Source: a bacterium (GTDB lineage Bacteria; Patescibacteriota; Microgenomatia; UBA1406; GWC2-37-13). From it: DNA of 64,000 nucleotides. The notes under the pieces are model-generated. The model searched no databases. It saw only the letters and a program-made list of their open reading frames with translations, and was not told where the DNA came from. Below, piece by piece: positions 9,449-18,624 of the stretch (the first letter of the stretch is position 1; each line of letters opens with the position of its first letter). A program made the translations under genes and the position numbers. The DNA is taken from the NCBI GenBank assembly GCA_021789995.1, contig JAJYIQ010000001.1, forward strand, positions 124,001 through 188,000. Reading direction: 5' to 3'.

Positions 9449-10813
9449 TTAATCTTTATAATTATCAATTCCCCGCTTTATTACACCGAAAAAGTCGGTT
9501 TCCTTTTCAAACTGATAAGCTAAATTTAAAATTTTTTCTTCTTCAAAATAATTTCCCATTATTTGCATGCCGACGGGCAGATTATTATTATCTAATCCGA
9601 CGGGCAAATTGATGGCTGGCGTTCCGGCAACGGCCGCCGCTTCATTCAGCTGGTCCATTACTTCGCCAAAAAAAGGATATTTTTCAAATTCACCAAGATT
9701 CAAAGCGGTAATCGGAGCGGTCGGCGCAACGATAAAGTCAACTTCGGAAAATGCTTTTTTCATGTCGTTAACGATAAGGGTTCTCGCTTTTTGCGCCTTT
9801 TTATAATAAGCATCATAGTAACCGTATGAAAGCGTATATGCGCCAAGCATGATTCTTCTTTTCGCTTCAACGCCAAACTCATTGCGCTCATTGCCATACC
9901 TTATACCGTCATACCGGGACAGATTTGACGATACTTCCGCTCTTTGTAAAATCGTATAAATAGAAATGTCGTATTTCGGATGGATGAGGGTAATTTTTTT
10001 TATTTTATGACCTAATTTTTTCAATATTTCGATTGATTTTTCAATCTTATTTATTGTTTGTTCATCGACACCATCGAAATAATCGTCCGAAATTCCGATC
10101 GTATATTTATTCTTATTTTTCAACAATTGATTATAATCCGCAGCTTTGATCGACGAACTGGTTGCGTCAAACTGGTCTTTTCCGGCAATAACTCCCAATA
10201 AATATGCCGCATCGGTCACAGTGGTGGTTAGCGGACCGGGACAATCAAAAGACGATCCCATGGCAATCACACCATAACGGGAAACCCGGCCGAATGTCGG
10301 TTTTAAGCCAACCACTCCGCTCCAGGCGGCCGGCTGCCTAATCGATCCCGCCGTTTCCGATCCAATGGCGGCTGGTGTCAAATAGGCGGAGACGGCGGCG
10401 GCCGACCCGCCCGATGATCCACCCGGTGAGCGGTTTGTATCCCACGGGTTCTTTGTCGGTCCATAATCGGATGTTTCTGTAGACGAACCGTGCGCCCAGG
10501 CATCCATGTTTGTTTTACCGATGACGGAGAAACCGTTATTGATCAATCTTTCCGTTACGGTCGATTCATAAGGCGGAATAAAATTGTCCAGGACCTTAGA
10601 TGAAGCCGTGGTTTTCAATCCTTTGGTGCAGAAATTATCCTTGACGGCGAGCGGCAGATGCGCCGAATTTTCGTTAACCGTCAGGTAAGCATTCAGCTGC
10701 GGATTGTATTTTTTTATCCGCTTCAAAAAATATTCGTTAATTTCCTTTTCCGAAATCTTTTTATCGGCTACCAATTGTTTCAATTCCAACAACGATTTTC
10801 CGAGTAAGTCCAT
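9449..10813 (-). CDS. gatA: Asp/Glu-tRNA amidotransferase subunit A
   Basis: Amidase-signature glutaminase that supplies ammonia to GatB. The catalytic Lys is in LPLAVKDNFC (near residue 58), and the Ser-cisSer-Lys centre is completed by GGSSGGSAAAV and GSETAGSIRQPA. The 454 residues are near family size. It lies 2 bp after gatC. With gatC and gatB it forms the whole GatCAB enzyme, which implies Asn- and/or Gln-tRNA are made indirectly. Confidence 0.97.
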   Translation of the reverse strand: MDLLGKSLLELKQLVADKKISEKEINEYFLKRIKKYNPQLNAYLTVNENSAHLPLAVKDNFCTKGLKTTASSKVLDNFIPPYESTVTERLINNGFSVIGKTNMDAWAHGSSTETSDYGPTKNPWDTNRSPGGSSGGSAAAVSAYLTPAAIGSETAGSIRQPAAWSGVVGLKPTFGRVSRYGVIAMGSSFDCPGPLTTTVTDAAYLLGVIAGKDQFDATSSSIKAADYNQLLKNKNKYTIGISDDYFDGVDEQTINKIEKSIEILKKLGHKIKKITLIHPKYDISIYTILQRAEVSSNLSRYDGIRYGNERNEFGVEAKRRIMLGAYTLSYGYYDAYYKKAQKARTLIVNDMKKAFSEVDFIVAPTAPITALNLGEFEKYPFFGEVMDQLNEAAAVAGTPAINLPVGLDNNNLPVGMQIMGNYFEEEKILNLAYQFEKETDFFGVIKRGIDNYKD

Positions 10814-10815
10814 AG

Positions 10816-11115
10816 TTACATAATTCTTTTAACAACGAAATAGTCGTTTTTTTTGTTTTTTGCGTTTTTCATTGCCTCATTCTGGCTTAAGCCGCGTTTA
10901 TTTTCTACGCCGTCTTTAAAAAAGACATCGGTCAGATTGGTCGTTTGCGAAGTCGGTTCAACCTTCCTTGTGTCCAGTTCGTTCAGATTTTCGACATATT
11001 CGACCGTTTCTTCCAACTGCTTCCGGTATTTTTCAATCTCATCGTTGGTGAGAGTAAGATTGGATAATTTGGCTAAATGGAGGATTTCTTCTTTATTCAG
11101 TTTGCTCTTTTTCAT
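10816..11115 (-). CDS. gatC: Asp/Glu-tRNA amidotransferase subunit C
   Basis: Small helical subunit that wraps GatA and GatB. The 99 residues show the family pattern: EEILHLAKLSNLTLTNDEIE, then LEETVEYVENLNELDT and EPTSQTTNLTDVFFKDG. The C-terminus is Lys/Asn-rich. Its start lies inside the 3' end of asnB (23-bp overlap), so translation is probably coupled. Confidence 0.93.
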   Translation of the reverse strand: MKKSKLNKEEILHLAKLSNLTLTNDEIEKYRKQLEETVEYVENLNELDTRKVEPTSQTTNLTDVFFKDGVENKRGLSQNEAMKNAKNKKNDYFVVKRIM

Positions 11116-13711
11116 GCATTAATTGTACCATAACCAACGGTGTTTGTTCGTTGGATTGGCCCATCGGATTGTCCTTAAAAACCTTTTCGATCAGGCCGCT
11201 TGGCAATGAGGTTGAATTACTTAAAACATTTTGCCCGATATCATTGGCATCAATGATAACACTTCCTAAGTAATTCTGAGTTTTGATTCTTGATTTTATC
11301 TCGGTATCAATTTCCTGGCAGACCCTAATAGGATTCTTCGGTCCCAGTTTGGCCGATACATTTGATGGATAAAGCGAATACTCCGTCGGACCATCAATCG
11401 ACCTGACAGTCTCTCCGGCAACAACATAAAACAATCCTTTTCGGCCGACTAATTTCCCGAAAATAGACACGGCGGACGCCAATAAAATCCGCAGTAAACC
11501 GACTTCGTCGATGGCGAGCTGCATTGTCCATGGACTACCCAAACCAATACCATAGGGCGTACGGGTAACATATTTCGCTAATGTTTTTGCCCAAATCGAC
11601 GGATTAATATCCCAAATGAAATAAGACCGGCCCTGGCTGATGGCCACCACTTTTTCGGATACGACTAAAAACCATTTTCGATTATCAAATTGCTGCATTA
11701 TTGAATTGTTGGCAATATAGCCATTCAGTAATTTAGCAATCTTTTCCGGGACTTTATCGCCTTTTTTGAATAACTCTGTCCTGATTGGATATCGATCGTA
11801 TTTTTTTTCGTCAATTTTTACGGTCTTTGTGATTTTTTTTATTCGTAATTCATCACTCGTAATTGTCTTGGAATCAAAGAATTCGCGAAGCCATAGTTCG
11901 ACATTCAAAAGGCGCCAGAAAAGCATTGTGTCATCGTTTTTCCCTTCAATAAACTGCTGGAATGCTTTTAATACCTCCGGCTGGTTAAAATATTTCCGCT
12001 TGGAGAAAGATTCGCTCAAAAACAGGTGATAAATCCGGTTTTTCATCCGCATGAACCAATCGTATTCCGGGGTGGTAAAGCCGATCTTGTTTCGCCGTTT
12101 GTTAATGATGTCCGGTAATAAATCAGTTGTCGCTTGCCGGAGGATAAACTTATTCCAGCCGTTTTTGATAATTGCCTCGTCAGCCAATGAGAAAATATAT
12201 TCGGCTAAATTAAAATCAAGGAAAGGGACGCGGCCCTCGATTGAAAAATGCATCGAATTACGGTCTTCATAGCGAAGGAGCGACGGCAGGCTGTTATAAA
12301 AAACGTCCTCCATCAATCTTTTCTTTAGATCATCATTGACGGTGGAAAAAGTCTCTTTTGCATACCGATCGGCGAATGTTTTCGAAAGAAGTAAAGTGAC
12401 GGAAACCGGTTTTCTGAACCTGTTTTTCAGGAAATTCATCCAGATATCGGAAGAGGAAACCAATTCCCGGATTAATAACCAATAACGACGTTCTTTGAAT
12501 AATTGTCTCCAATAGACAAAATAATACGGCAGATAACCGGCCATCATTTCGTCCGATCCCTGCCCGTCGAGAAGTACTTTAACATGTTTTTTTGCCTCTT
12601 CCATCACCTTGTACTGGGCGTACGGACCGGTGCTGATCGTCGGCTCTTCCTGTGTCCGGATAAAATCCTTAATCTCTTCGAAAAACTTTTCCGGAGTGGG
12701 CTTCACCTTAAAACTTTTTAAACTTTTTAACTTTAAAACCTCATTGATATATTTTTCTTCGTCATTGGACAATCCCGGAAAGACGGCTGAAAAAGAGTTC
12801 TGTTTTTTCCCAACCGATTGGCTTTCCTTAATCCGTTCACCAAGCAGCTTATTGATAATAGCGACAATCGTCGACGAATCCAAGCCGCCGGACAAACAGG
12901 TTCCGACCGGAACGTCGGCGATGAGGCGGTAAGTAACGGCTTTTATGAGTTCCCGGCGGAAACGGGCGATATCTTTTTGTTTAACGGGCGAATTGAGATT
13001 CGCTCCTTCAGCGCTTAACAAATCTTTTTCCAGGTTCGTATATTTTCGAATTTCAAATTTCGAGTTTCGAATTTCCAACATTTCCCCCGGCATCAATTTA
13101 CAGATATTTTCGAAAAAAGTTTCCTTCTGATCATCATGAATTCGGTAACGTAGATAACGATAAATAATCCGGTCATTCGGTTTTTTATCAATATAACCAC
13201 TGTTAAAAATTGGGGTTAATTCTGAAGCGAATATGACGCCGAGCGAAGAAACTGGGTTTCGAGCGAGGTCGATTAATGAATAGTAAAGAGGCTTGATACC
13301 GAAATGATCGCGGGCCAGGATTAATTTTTTCTCTTTCCGGGAATAAAGCGCAAGGGCAAACATACCGTTGAAACGCTCGAAACATCGATCTCCCCATTCC
13401 TCATATCCGTGGACAATCACTTCCGTATCGGCGTTGGTGCGGAATTTATGACCGCATTTTTCCAGTTCCTTTCTCAGCTCGCGGTAATTGTAGATTTCAC
13501 CATTATAAACGGTTACGATAGATTGGTCTTCATTATAAATCGGCTGGTCGCCGCCTTTTAAATCAATGATCGCCAGCCGGCGGTTTAATAACGTGATTTT
13601 ATCCTCAATAAAATAGCCCTCGCCGTCTGGGCCGCGGTGGGCCAGCTGCTGAGAAATAGTTTTAATCAGTTTATCATCGCTGAAACCGTAAAATCCGGCA
13701 ATACCGCACAT
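11093..13711 (-). CDS. asnB: asparagine synthetase (glutamine-hydrolysing) fused to a CofE-like domain
   Basis: The first ~620 residues are class-B asparagine synthetase: Cys2 glutaminase (MCGIAGFYG), RRLAIIDLKGGDQP, then the ATP-pyrophosphatase loop CLSGGLDSSTIV and later SIEGRVPFLDFNLAEY. It converts Asp plus Gln to Asn. Residues about 636-865 form a second domain resembling F420-0:gamma-glutamyl ligase (CofE)-like proteins: RTELFKKGD, VVSEKVVAISQGRS, LGSPWTMQLAIDEVG, VSAKLGPKNP. AsnB alone is ~600-650 residues, so 872 is a fusion in one uninterrupted frame. Three short-period repeats lie in it, one at the junction. The 3' end overlaps gatC, the other route to Asn. The CofE-like assignment is by remembered motifs. 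Confidence 0.85.
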   Translation of the reverse strand: MCGIAGFYGFSDDKLIKTISQQLAHRGPDGEGYFIEDKITLLNRRLAIIDLKGGDQPIYNEDQSIVTVYNGEIYNYRELRKELEKCGHKFRTNADTEVIVHGYEEWGDRCFERFNGMFALALYSRKEKKLILARDHFGIKPLYYSLIDLARNPVSSLGVIFASELTPIFNSGYIDKKPNDRIIYRYLRYRIHDDQKETFFENICKLMPGEMLEIRNSKFEIRKYTNLEKDLLSAEGANLNSPVKQKDIARFRRELIKAVTYRLIADVPVGTCLSGGLDSSTIVAIINKLLGERIKESQSVGKKQNSFSAVFPGLSNDEEKYINEVLKLKSLKSFKVKPTPEKFFEEIKDFIRTQEEPTISTGPYAQYKVMEEAKKHVKVLLDGQGSDEMMAGYLPYYFVYWRQLFKERRYWLLIRELVSSSDIWMNFLKNRFRKPVSVTLLLSKTFADRYAKETFSTVNDDLKKRLMEDVFYNSLPSLLRYEDRNSMHFSIEGRVPFLDFNLAEYIFSLADEAIIKNGWNKFILRQATTDLLPDIINKRRNKIGFTTPEYDWFMRMKNRIYHLFLSESFSKRKYFNQPEVLKAFQQFIEGKNDDTMLFWRLLNVELWLREFFDSKTITSDELRIKKITKTVKIDEKKYDRYPIRTELFKKGDKVPEKIAKLLNGYIANNSIMQQFDNRKWFLVVSEKVVAISQGRSYFIWDINPSIWAKTLAKYVTRTPYGIGLGSPWTMQLAIDEVGLLRILLASAVSIFGKLVGRKGLFYVVAGETVRSIDGPTEYSLYPSNVSAKLGPKNPIRVCQEIDTEIKSRIKTQNYLGSVIIDANDIGQNVLSNSTSLPSGLIEKVFKDNPMGQSNEQTPLVMVQLMHEKEQTE
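11841..11865. repeat. short-period repeat at the AsnB/CofE-like junction
   Basis: ATTCGTAATTC-type units with degenerate copies (TCATCACTCGTAATTG) code for SDELRIKK between the two domains. The same TTCGTAAT unit recurs inside ileS at 59918-59949. Confidence 0.55.
12705..12740. repeat. short-period repeat inside asnB
   Basis: Units of the AAACTTTTTA type, period about 10-11, code for LKLKSLKSFKVKP at residues ~324-336. The coded stretch is low-complexity and not part of the AsnB family pattern. Confidence 0.65.
13043..13079. repeat. short-period repeat inside asnB
   Basis: Alternating TTTCGAATTTC and AAATTTCGAG units code for LEIRNSKFEIRK at residues ~211-223, between the glutaminase and synthetase domains. 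Confidence 0.7.
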
Positions 13712-13714
13712 AGT

Positions 13715-13804
13715 AAAAGTTAAAGTTTGTTAAAAATTGATGAAACTTGTTAAAACTAGTTGCAACTAATTTTAACCAATTTTAACTAATTTCAACCAGT
13801 TTTA
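13715..13804. repeat. 10-base-period array between asnB and htpX
   Basis: Units AACTAATTTT, AACCAATTTT, AACTAATTTC and AACCAGTTTT follow at exactly 10-base steps from 13754, with looser copies back to 13715. The array fills the asnB-htpX gap and runs to the htpX stop codon. It has the same style as the in-gene repeats but is non-coding. Confidence 0.8.
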
Positions 13805-13805
13805 A

Positions 13806-14717
13806 CTACATATTACGCAGTATTTTTATTCTTTCTTCAGTCGGCGGATGCGTACTGAAGAGGGAAGTAAACCAGTTAGCCAGGCTCTTTTTATGGAGCG
13901 GATTAACGATAAACAAATGAGCGGTCGATGAAGTAGCGGTATGCAGTACGTGTGGATCCTGGCTGATTTTTTCCAAAGCGCGCGCCAACCCTTCGGGATA
14001 ACGTGTCAGGAGCGCGCCGCTCGCATCGGCCAGATATTCCCGCCGCCGCGAGATGGCCAATTGAATAAGAGTCGCCACAATCGGCGCCACAATCAGCGCG
14101 ACGATAAACAAGATAAAAAAAAGCGGGCTGCGGTCTTCGCCTTCATCCCGGTTCCGGCCCCAGCCGCCCCACCAGAAGCTGCGCATAATCCAGTCGGCGA
14201 CAAGCGCAATTGTACCGACCAGGACGGCAACGACAGTCGAAAGCAACATGTCGTAATTTTTGATATGCGACAATTCATGAGCGATTACCCCTTCCAGTTC
14301 CGTCCGGTCCAATCGATCCAGGAGGCCGGTCGTGGCCACGACAATCGCGTGTTTAGCGTCTCGACCGGTGGCAAATGCATTCGGGGCCGGGTCGTCGATG
14401 ACATATAGTTTAGGCATCGGCAGCCCGTCGGCCATTGCCAGATTTTCCGCCACGGTGTAAAAATCAAAATATTCCTTTTTGCCGGCCGGTTCGGCCCCGG
14501 TCGTCATCAAAACGATTTTATCGGAATAATAATAGCTGCCGACAGCCGACACCAGAGAAAACAGGATTCCAATCGTAAAATACGGCACCGGCGACCCAAA
14601 ATATTTGCCGACAATAAAGAAAAAACCCGATAACAATGCAATAAATATTGCCATGATCAGGAAAGTACGAATTTTATTGCCGGAAATCTGATCGTATAAA
14701 GACATATCATTAATCAA
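13806..14717 (-). CDS. htpX: M48-family membrane zinc protease HtpX
   Basis: Inner-membrane quality-control metalloprotease. It has two N-terminal hydrophobic helices (about residues 20-60), the zinc motif HELSHIKN and the third ligand region [18 protein letters not shown] further membrane pair lies around residues 155-215. It is 303 residues long. Its start overlaps the end of lemA by 8 bp, and lemA overlaps polX, so the three are one unit. The lemA-htpX pairing is common in bacteria. Confidence 0.95.
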   Translation of the reverse strand: MINDMSLYDQISGNKIRTFLIMAIFIALLSGFFFIVGKYFGSPVPYFTIGILFSLVSAVGSYYYSDKIVLMTTGAEPAGKKEYFDFYTVAENLAMADGLPMPKLYVIDDPAPNAFATGRDAKHAIVVATTGLLDRLDRTELEGVIAHELSHIKNYDMLLSTVVAVLVGTIALVADWIMRSFWWGGWGRNRDEGEDRSPLFFILFIVALIVAPIVATLIQLAISRRREYLADASGALLTRYPEGLARALEKISQDPHVLHTATSSTAHLFIVNPLHKKSLANWFTSLFSTHPPTEERIKILRNM

Positions 14718-15264
14718 ACTTTACCTTTATCGGTTCTTTTTCTTCATCTTTAGCCTGGAAAAAATCATACGCCTTAAATCCCATGCTGCCGGCCATCAAA
14801 TTGCCCGGAAACATCTGGATTTTGGCATTATAATCCAAGACATTGCTATTGTAAAACTGACGCGAATAAGCGACTTTATCCTCAGTATCCTGCAATTGCT
14901 GCTGCAATTCCTGGAAATTGGTACTGGCTTTCAAATCAGGATAAGCTTCGGCAACGGCAAATAATGATTTCAAAGCGGCCGTAACCTGATTATTGGCTTC
15001 CGCTTTTTCCGTCAGGCTTTTGGCTGACATCAAAGCACTTCTGGCCTTGGTAACATTTTCAAAAACCGATTTTTCGTGTTTGGCATAGCCTTTGACCGTC
15101 TCCACCAAATTGGGAATAAGATCGGTCCGTCTTTTAAGCTGGACATCGATTCCCGATGACGCTTCCATAATCCGCTGACGCATAACAACAAATCCGTTAT
15201 ACGTTGCTACAAAATAAAGAACGATCAAAACGACTACGGCAATTAATATTAAAGTTACATTCAT
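14710..15264 (-). CDS. lemA: LemA family membrane protein
   Basis: One N-terminal membrane helix ([20 protein letters not shown]) is followed by a helical domain with the LemA pattern: [52 protein letters not shown] and [14 protein letters not shown]. It is 184 residues long. The function is not well defined; the family often accompanies HtpX, as here. It overlaps polX by 4 bp and htpX by 8 bp. Confidence 0.94.
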   Translation of the reverse strand: MNVTLILIAVVVLIVLYFVATYNGFVVMRQRIMEASSGIDVQLKRRTDLIPNLVETVKGYAKHEKSVFENVTKARSALMSAKSLTEKAEANNQVTAALKSLFAVAEAYPDLKASTNFQELQQQLQDTEDKVAYSRQFYNSNVLDYNAKIQMFPGNLMAGSMGFKAYDFFQAKDEEKEPIKVKFD

Positions 15265-17051
15265 TTATTGATCACCCACTTTCTGAAATTTTCGTACGCT
15301 AATGTATTCATTATATCACTTTTCCGGCACCAACCGCGGCGGGCGACGGCAATACCGTAAAACATATTATCCATTTCGCTTATTTCGTGGCTGTCGGTAT
15401 CAATTATATATTTTACACCGTATTCCAAACCGGCGCGCACCAGTGTATCGGGCAAGTCAAGCCGTGACGGCCAGGCATTGATTTCGATGGCGATATTCCT
15501 GCTGACGCATTCCTTGAATATTACCGGCCAGTCCAGCTCATATCCTTCCCGTTTATTGAGCAGCCGTCCGGTCGGATGACCAAGAATTTTTACTTTAGGA
15601 CGAGATAATGCTCTCATAACACGCGCCGTTTGCTCTTTCCGGCTCATGTTAAACGCGCTATGAATCGAAACGATAATGTAATCAAGATAGTCGACCGCCG
15701 CCTCCGGTACGGCCAACTCGCCATTTGGCTGGATATCGACTTCCAGTCCGTTAAAAACGTGAATTCCCTTATTTTCCAGTTTCTCCGTTGCCGCCTGTTT
15801 TCGCCTTAAAATCTCCGCTATTTCCTCCTTCGTCAAATCGCTCACCTTCGGATTGTGTTCGGAAAAACCAATGTACTCATAATCTAATGACTTGGCCTTT
15901 CCCATCATTTCCGAAAACGAATTTGCTCCCAGATCATGCGACGATTTCAGATCAAATGATGAATGTGTATGCAGATCACCCTTGATTTCCGATTGCTCAA
16001 CCAATTGCGGCAATTTATTTTGCCGAGCCAGTTCGATCTCATTCGTCCCTTCCCTGATCTCCGGCGGGATGTATTGCAAACCTAAAAAGTTGTAAAAGTC
16101 TTTTTCATTTGAAAATTGGAAATTATTTTGAACTTTGTCATTTGAACTTTGAACTTTCTTTATCCCGTATTCCGACAGTGAATAACCTTTTTTTAAAGCA
16201 TAAGTACGCAACTCGATATTGTGCGTCTTGCTACCGGTAAAATACTGGAGCATCGAACCGTAGTCTTCCTTATTCTGAATCCGCAAATCCACCCGAACAC
16301 CTGGCCGGACGATAACAGAGGCTTTTTTTCCGCCGGCATTATCCACTTTGGTGACTTTCGGATACTTGACGAAATGGTCGATTATTGTCTTGCTGTCCTT
16401 ATTGTCGGCCTGCACCAATATGTCGATATCGCCAATCGTGGCCAGCATCCGCCGCAGCGATCCAAGCATATCGGCGCGCCTGACTTCCGGCAGTTGTTTC
16501 AGATAAGCAATATAGTCGGCGGCCAAACCGAATGCCACCGGCAGGATCATCCGCTCAACTTGGGAAGACTGCTTTTGGTAACGGTTTATCGCGTCCAGTA
16601 TTTCCGCCTGCGATTTTTCGCCAAATGTTTCGATCGTCGCAATTCTCCCCTTCTCTGCCGCTTGTTCGACGTCGTTTAATATATTGGTGCTTGTTTTCAG
16701 GTGAAGTGCATTAATCAGTTTGAAAGCCGTTTTCGGTCCAATCGTCGGCACTTTCGTCAGCTCAAAAACCGGCGCCGGGATCTTCCCCATCACCTCGTCA
16801 AAATGGCGGACATGCCCGGTACGGAATAGCTCGTCCAAATAACCGGTAATCGACTTACCCAAAGTCGGTATTTCTCCAAGTTGACCATCTTGCCAGATAT
16901 CGCGGATTTCACGGTTAAGATGTTCGATCGTATCGGCCGCTTTCTGATAGGCGATAATTTTAAACTGATTTTCATTTTGGAGCATATAGGCGCCAGCGAC
17001 ATTGCGCAGCAATCTAGCGACCGACCGGTTGGAATATAAATTGTCAGACAT
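15261..17051 (-). CDS. polX: PolX-type DNA polymerase/3'-5' exonuclease
   Basis: Gap-filling repair polymerase. The order is an N-terminal HhH-rich 8-kDa-like region (1-~130, with [19 protein letters not shown]), the family-X palm with the metal motif GDIDILV and VDLRIQ, then a C-terminal PHP domain (from ~340: [29 protein letters not shown]). The 596 residues are normal. Residues ~298-316 ([19 protein letters not shown]) come from a short-period DNA repeat between palm and PHP. It is the first gene of the polX-lemA-htpX unit. Confidence 0.95.
   Translation of the reverse strand: MSDNLYSNRSVARLLRNVAGAYMLQNENQFKIIAYQKAADTIEHLNREIRDIWQDGQLGEIPTLGKSITGYLDELFRTGHVRHFDEVMGKIPAPVFELTKVPTIGPKTAFKLINALHLKTSTNILNDVEQAAEKGRIATIETFGEKSQAEILDAINRYQKQSSQVERMILPVAFGLAADYIAYLKQLPEVRRADMLGSLRRMLATIGDIDILVQADNKDSKTIIDHFVKYPKVTKVDNAGGKKASVIVRPGVRVDLRIQNKEDYGSMLQYFTGSKTHNIELRTYALKKGYSLSEYGIKKVQSSNDKVQNNFQFSNEKDFYNFLGLQYIPPEIREGTNEIELARQNKLPQLVEQSEIKGDLHTHSSFDLKSSHDLGANSFSEMMGKAKSLDYEYIGFSEHNPKVSDLTKEEIAEILRRKQAATEKLENKGIHVFNGLEVDIQPNGELAVPEAAVDYLDYIIVSIHSAFNMSRKEQTARVMRALSRPKVKILGHPTGRLLNKREGYELDWPVIFKECVSRNIAIEINAWPSRLDLPDTLVRAGLEYGVKYIIDTDSHEISEMDNMFYGIAVARRGWCRKSDIMNTLAYENFRKWVINK
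16106..16158. repeat. short-period repeat inside polX
   Basis: Units of the TTTGAACTTTGAACTTT and ATTTGAAAATTGGAAATT type code for [18 protein letters not shown] in the linker between polymerase and PHP domains. Confidence 0.7.
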
Positions 17052-17106
17052 ATGACGCTAATTAAGGTTTATCTTTAATATAATATAATACAATTTACTT
17101 AAAATT

Positions 17107-17373
17107 ATGGCAGAGATTCAAGTGCAATCGCACGGCGAATTAACCAAATTTGTACAGGAGACTCCAAAACATCCATATGGAAAGGCGGAATTCAGGGCTA
17201 TTGGCTATCTTAATAATAAAACTGGCGAATATGCTCCTTTTTGGCTGAAAGGTTTGATTAATATTATGTCTGCACTGAACCTGGTATCGCTAAACAAACC
17301 GGCGGCGGATTACTTTGATAAAGCAACTACACCACGTACCGAAATTTCTGCTAATGGACGCCACTTGCCTTAA
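17107..17373 (+). CDS. small hypothetical protein
   Basis: I do not recognise this 88-residue protein. It has no signal peptide or clear membrane helix. A modestly hydrophobic stretch (FWLKGLINIMSALNLVSL) lies in the middle. The base composition is native. Upstream, AT-rich sequence with tandem TATAATA (17078-17090) could serve as a divergent promoter with polX. The reading frame is supported mainly by position between two transcription units and an ATG shortly after the -10-like box. Confidence 0.55.
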   Translation: MAEIQVQSHGELTKFVQETPKHPYGKAEFRAIGYLNNKTGEYAPFWLKGLINIMSALNLVSLNKPAADYFDKATTPRTEISANGRHLP

Positions 17374-17440
17374 ATAAAAAAGTATTTAAAAACACGTGAA
17401 GAGGAAATTTCCTGAAAAGAGTGCTAAAATACTATCTATT

Positions 17441-17515
17441 GGGGTCATAGCTCAATTTGGTTAGAGCGCTTCCCTGTCACGGAAGAGGTTGGGGGTTCGA
17501 GCCCCCTTGGCCCCG
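17441..17515 (+). tRNA. tRNA-Asp (GTC)
   Basis: Full cloverleaf: acceptor GGGGTCA/TGGCCCC, anticodon stem CTTCC/GGAAG with loop CTGTCAC (anticodon GTC), T arm GGGGG-TTCGAGC-CCCCT, discriminator G73 as expected for Asp. CCA is not encoded. A TAAAAT box lies 10 bases upstream. Confidence 0.97.
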
Positions 17516-17561
17516 CAAATATAATTCATCATTTTTATACATATTGATACACTTTATCACA

Positions 17562-17590
17562 TTGCATTCGATTTTCTTGACCTATATAAT
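17562..17590 (+). promoter_or_regulatory. promoter before the LysM gene
   Basis: TTGCAT (17562-17567), 17 bases, then TATAAT (17585-17590). This gives a leader of about 30 bases before the ATG at 17626 with no obvious Shine-Dalgarno. Confidence 0.5.
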
Positions 17591-17625
17591 TTTTTCAAAT
17601 TTAAAAATTTCTTACCTTAAGCAAT

Positions 17626-18246
17626 ATGGCCAGAAAAACGCATGCGATCAATTATCAATCCCTCGTTTTCTCCACTTTAAAGAAAAAATACAATTATTTT
17701 CTGCTTGGAGGAGCGATAATTTTGATTATTTTCCTGGTATTGGCTGGAGTACTTGCCAAGGACAAACTTCTGACATCGCAGCTTAGAACAGTTGCCCAAC
17801 GGATAAAAACTGCGGCTTCTGTCAAAACTAAGACCAGTGCGCAAAATACCAAAAACAATGACGTGTCGGAAAAAAAGTATATTGTTAAGGCCGGCGATAA
17901 TCTGTGGTCTATCGCCGAGGCGACTTACGGTTCCGGTTGGAACGCCTATGACCTGGCCAAAATCAACAAGATCAGTAACGCAAGCGTAATCGAAGTCGGC
18001 CAGACAATCGTTTTGCCCAGCCTGGCGCCAAAACAGCCGACGACAGGCCAGGTAGCAGCCGCCGCGACAACATCGCCGATGACGATTACCGGAAACCGGT
18101 ATACAGTCCAACATGGCGACTACCTATGGAAAATCGCCCAGGAAGCTTACGGCGACGGCTATGCCTGGGTACGCATCGCCCAGGCAAATCATCTGGCCAA
18201 TCCCGGCCTGATATTCTCAGGCAACGTACTCGTCATTCCCCGGTAA
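17626..18246 (+). CDS. membrane-anchored protein with two LysM domains
   Basis: Cell-wall binding protein of 206 residues. A short cytoplasmic start and one membrane helix (FLLGGAIILIIFLVLAGVLA, ~26-45) lead into a Lys/Thr-rich linker and two LysM modules, at ~86-132 (YIVKAGDNLWSIAEATYG) and ~157-205 (YTVQHGDYLWKIAQEAYG). No enzymatic domain is present. It probably anchors or organises peptidoglycan-associated factors. Confidence 0.9.
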   Translation: MARKTHAINYQSLVFSTLKKKYNYFLLGGAIILIIFLVLAGVLAKDKLLTSQLRTVAQRIKTAASVKTKTSAQNTKNNDVSEKKYIVKAGDNLWSIAEATYGSGWNAYDLAKINKISNASVIEVGQTIVLPSLAPKQPTTGQVAAAATTSPMTITGNRYTVQHGDYLWKIAQEAYGDGYAWVRIAQANHLANPGLIFSGNVLVIPR

Positions 18247-18320
18247 AACAAGCGGGGTCTTACGCTTTTCTTACGTTATTTCTTACCTTATTGATCGGTA
18301 TTTGTGTTTAATATAAAATA

Positions 18321-18602
18321 ATGAGTCTTAACCATAACGGAAATGGAATTTACCGTTGCCGCCGGTGTGATCGTCCGCTTTTTTCCGCCTACGCCAAATT
18401 CGAAGCTGGCTTTGATTGGCCGACATTTTGGGACGTAATCGATTCCGGCAGTATTAAACTGGCCGATAATAAAGTCTTTTGTAATCAGTGCAGTGCTTTC
18501 CTGGGTACGGTTTACGATGACGGACCTCCGGAAAAAACCGGAAAACGCTACCTGATCAACACTTTATCTTTAATCTACAAAAACGGTAAATCTCAAAAAT
18601 GA
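18321..18602 (+). CDS. MsrB-like (SelR) zinc protein lacking the catalytic cysteine
   Basis: The fold pattern of methionine-R-sulfoxide reductase is clear: CRRC and CNQC zinc pairs, LFSAYAKFEAGFDWPTF, DDGP and GKRYLINTLSL. The active-site residues are changed. The catalytic Cys of RYCxN is Leu (RYLIN), the usual resolving Cys of GCGWPSF is Phe (GFDWPTF), and the HLGH histidines are replaced (FLGT). It is 93 residues long against ~130-150. I expect no reductase activity; a zinc-stabilised binding role is possible. TATAAA/TTTAAT boxes lie within 8 bases of the ATG. Confidence 0.85.
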   Translation: MSLNHNGNGIYRCRRCDRPLFSAYAKFEAGFDWPTFWDVIDSGSIKLADNKVFCNQCSAFLGTVYDDGPPEKTGKRYLINTLSLIYKNGKSQK

Positions 18603-18624
18603 TATCTGGTAAAATAAAATCTCT

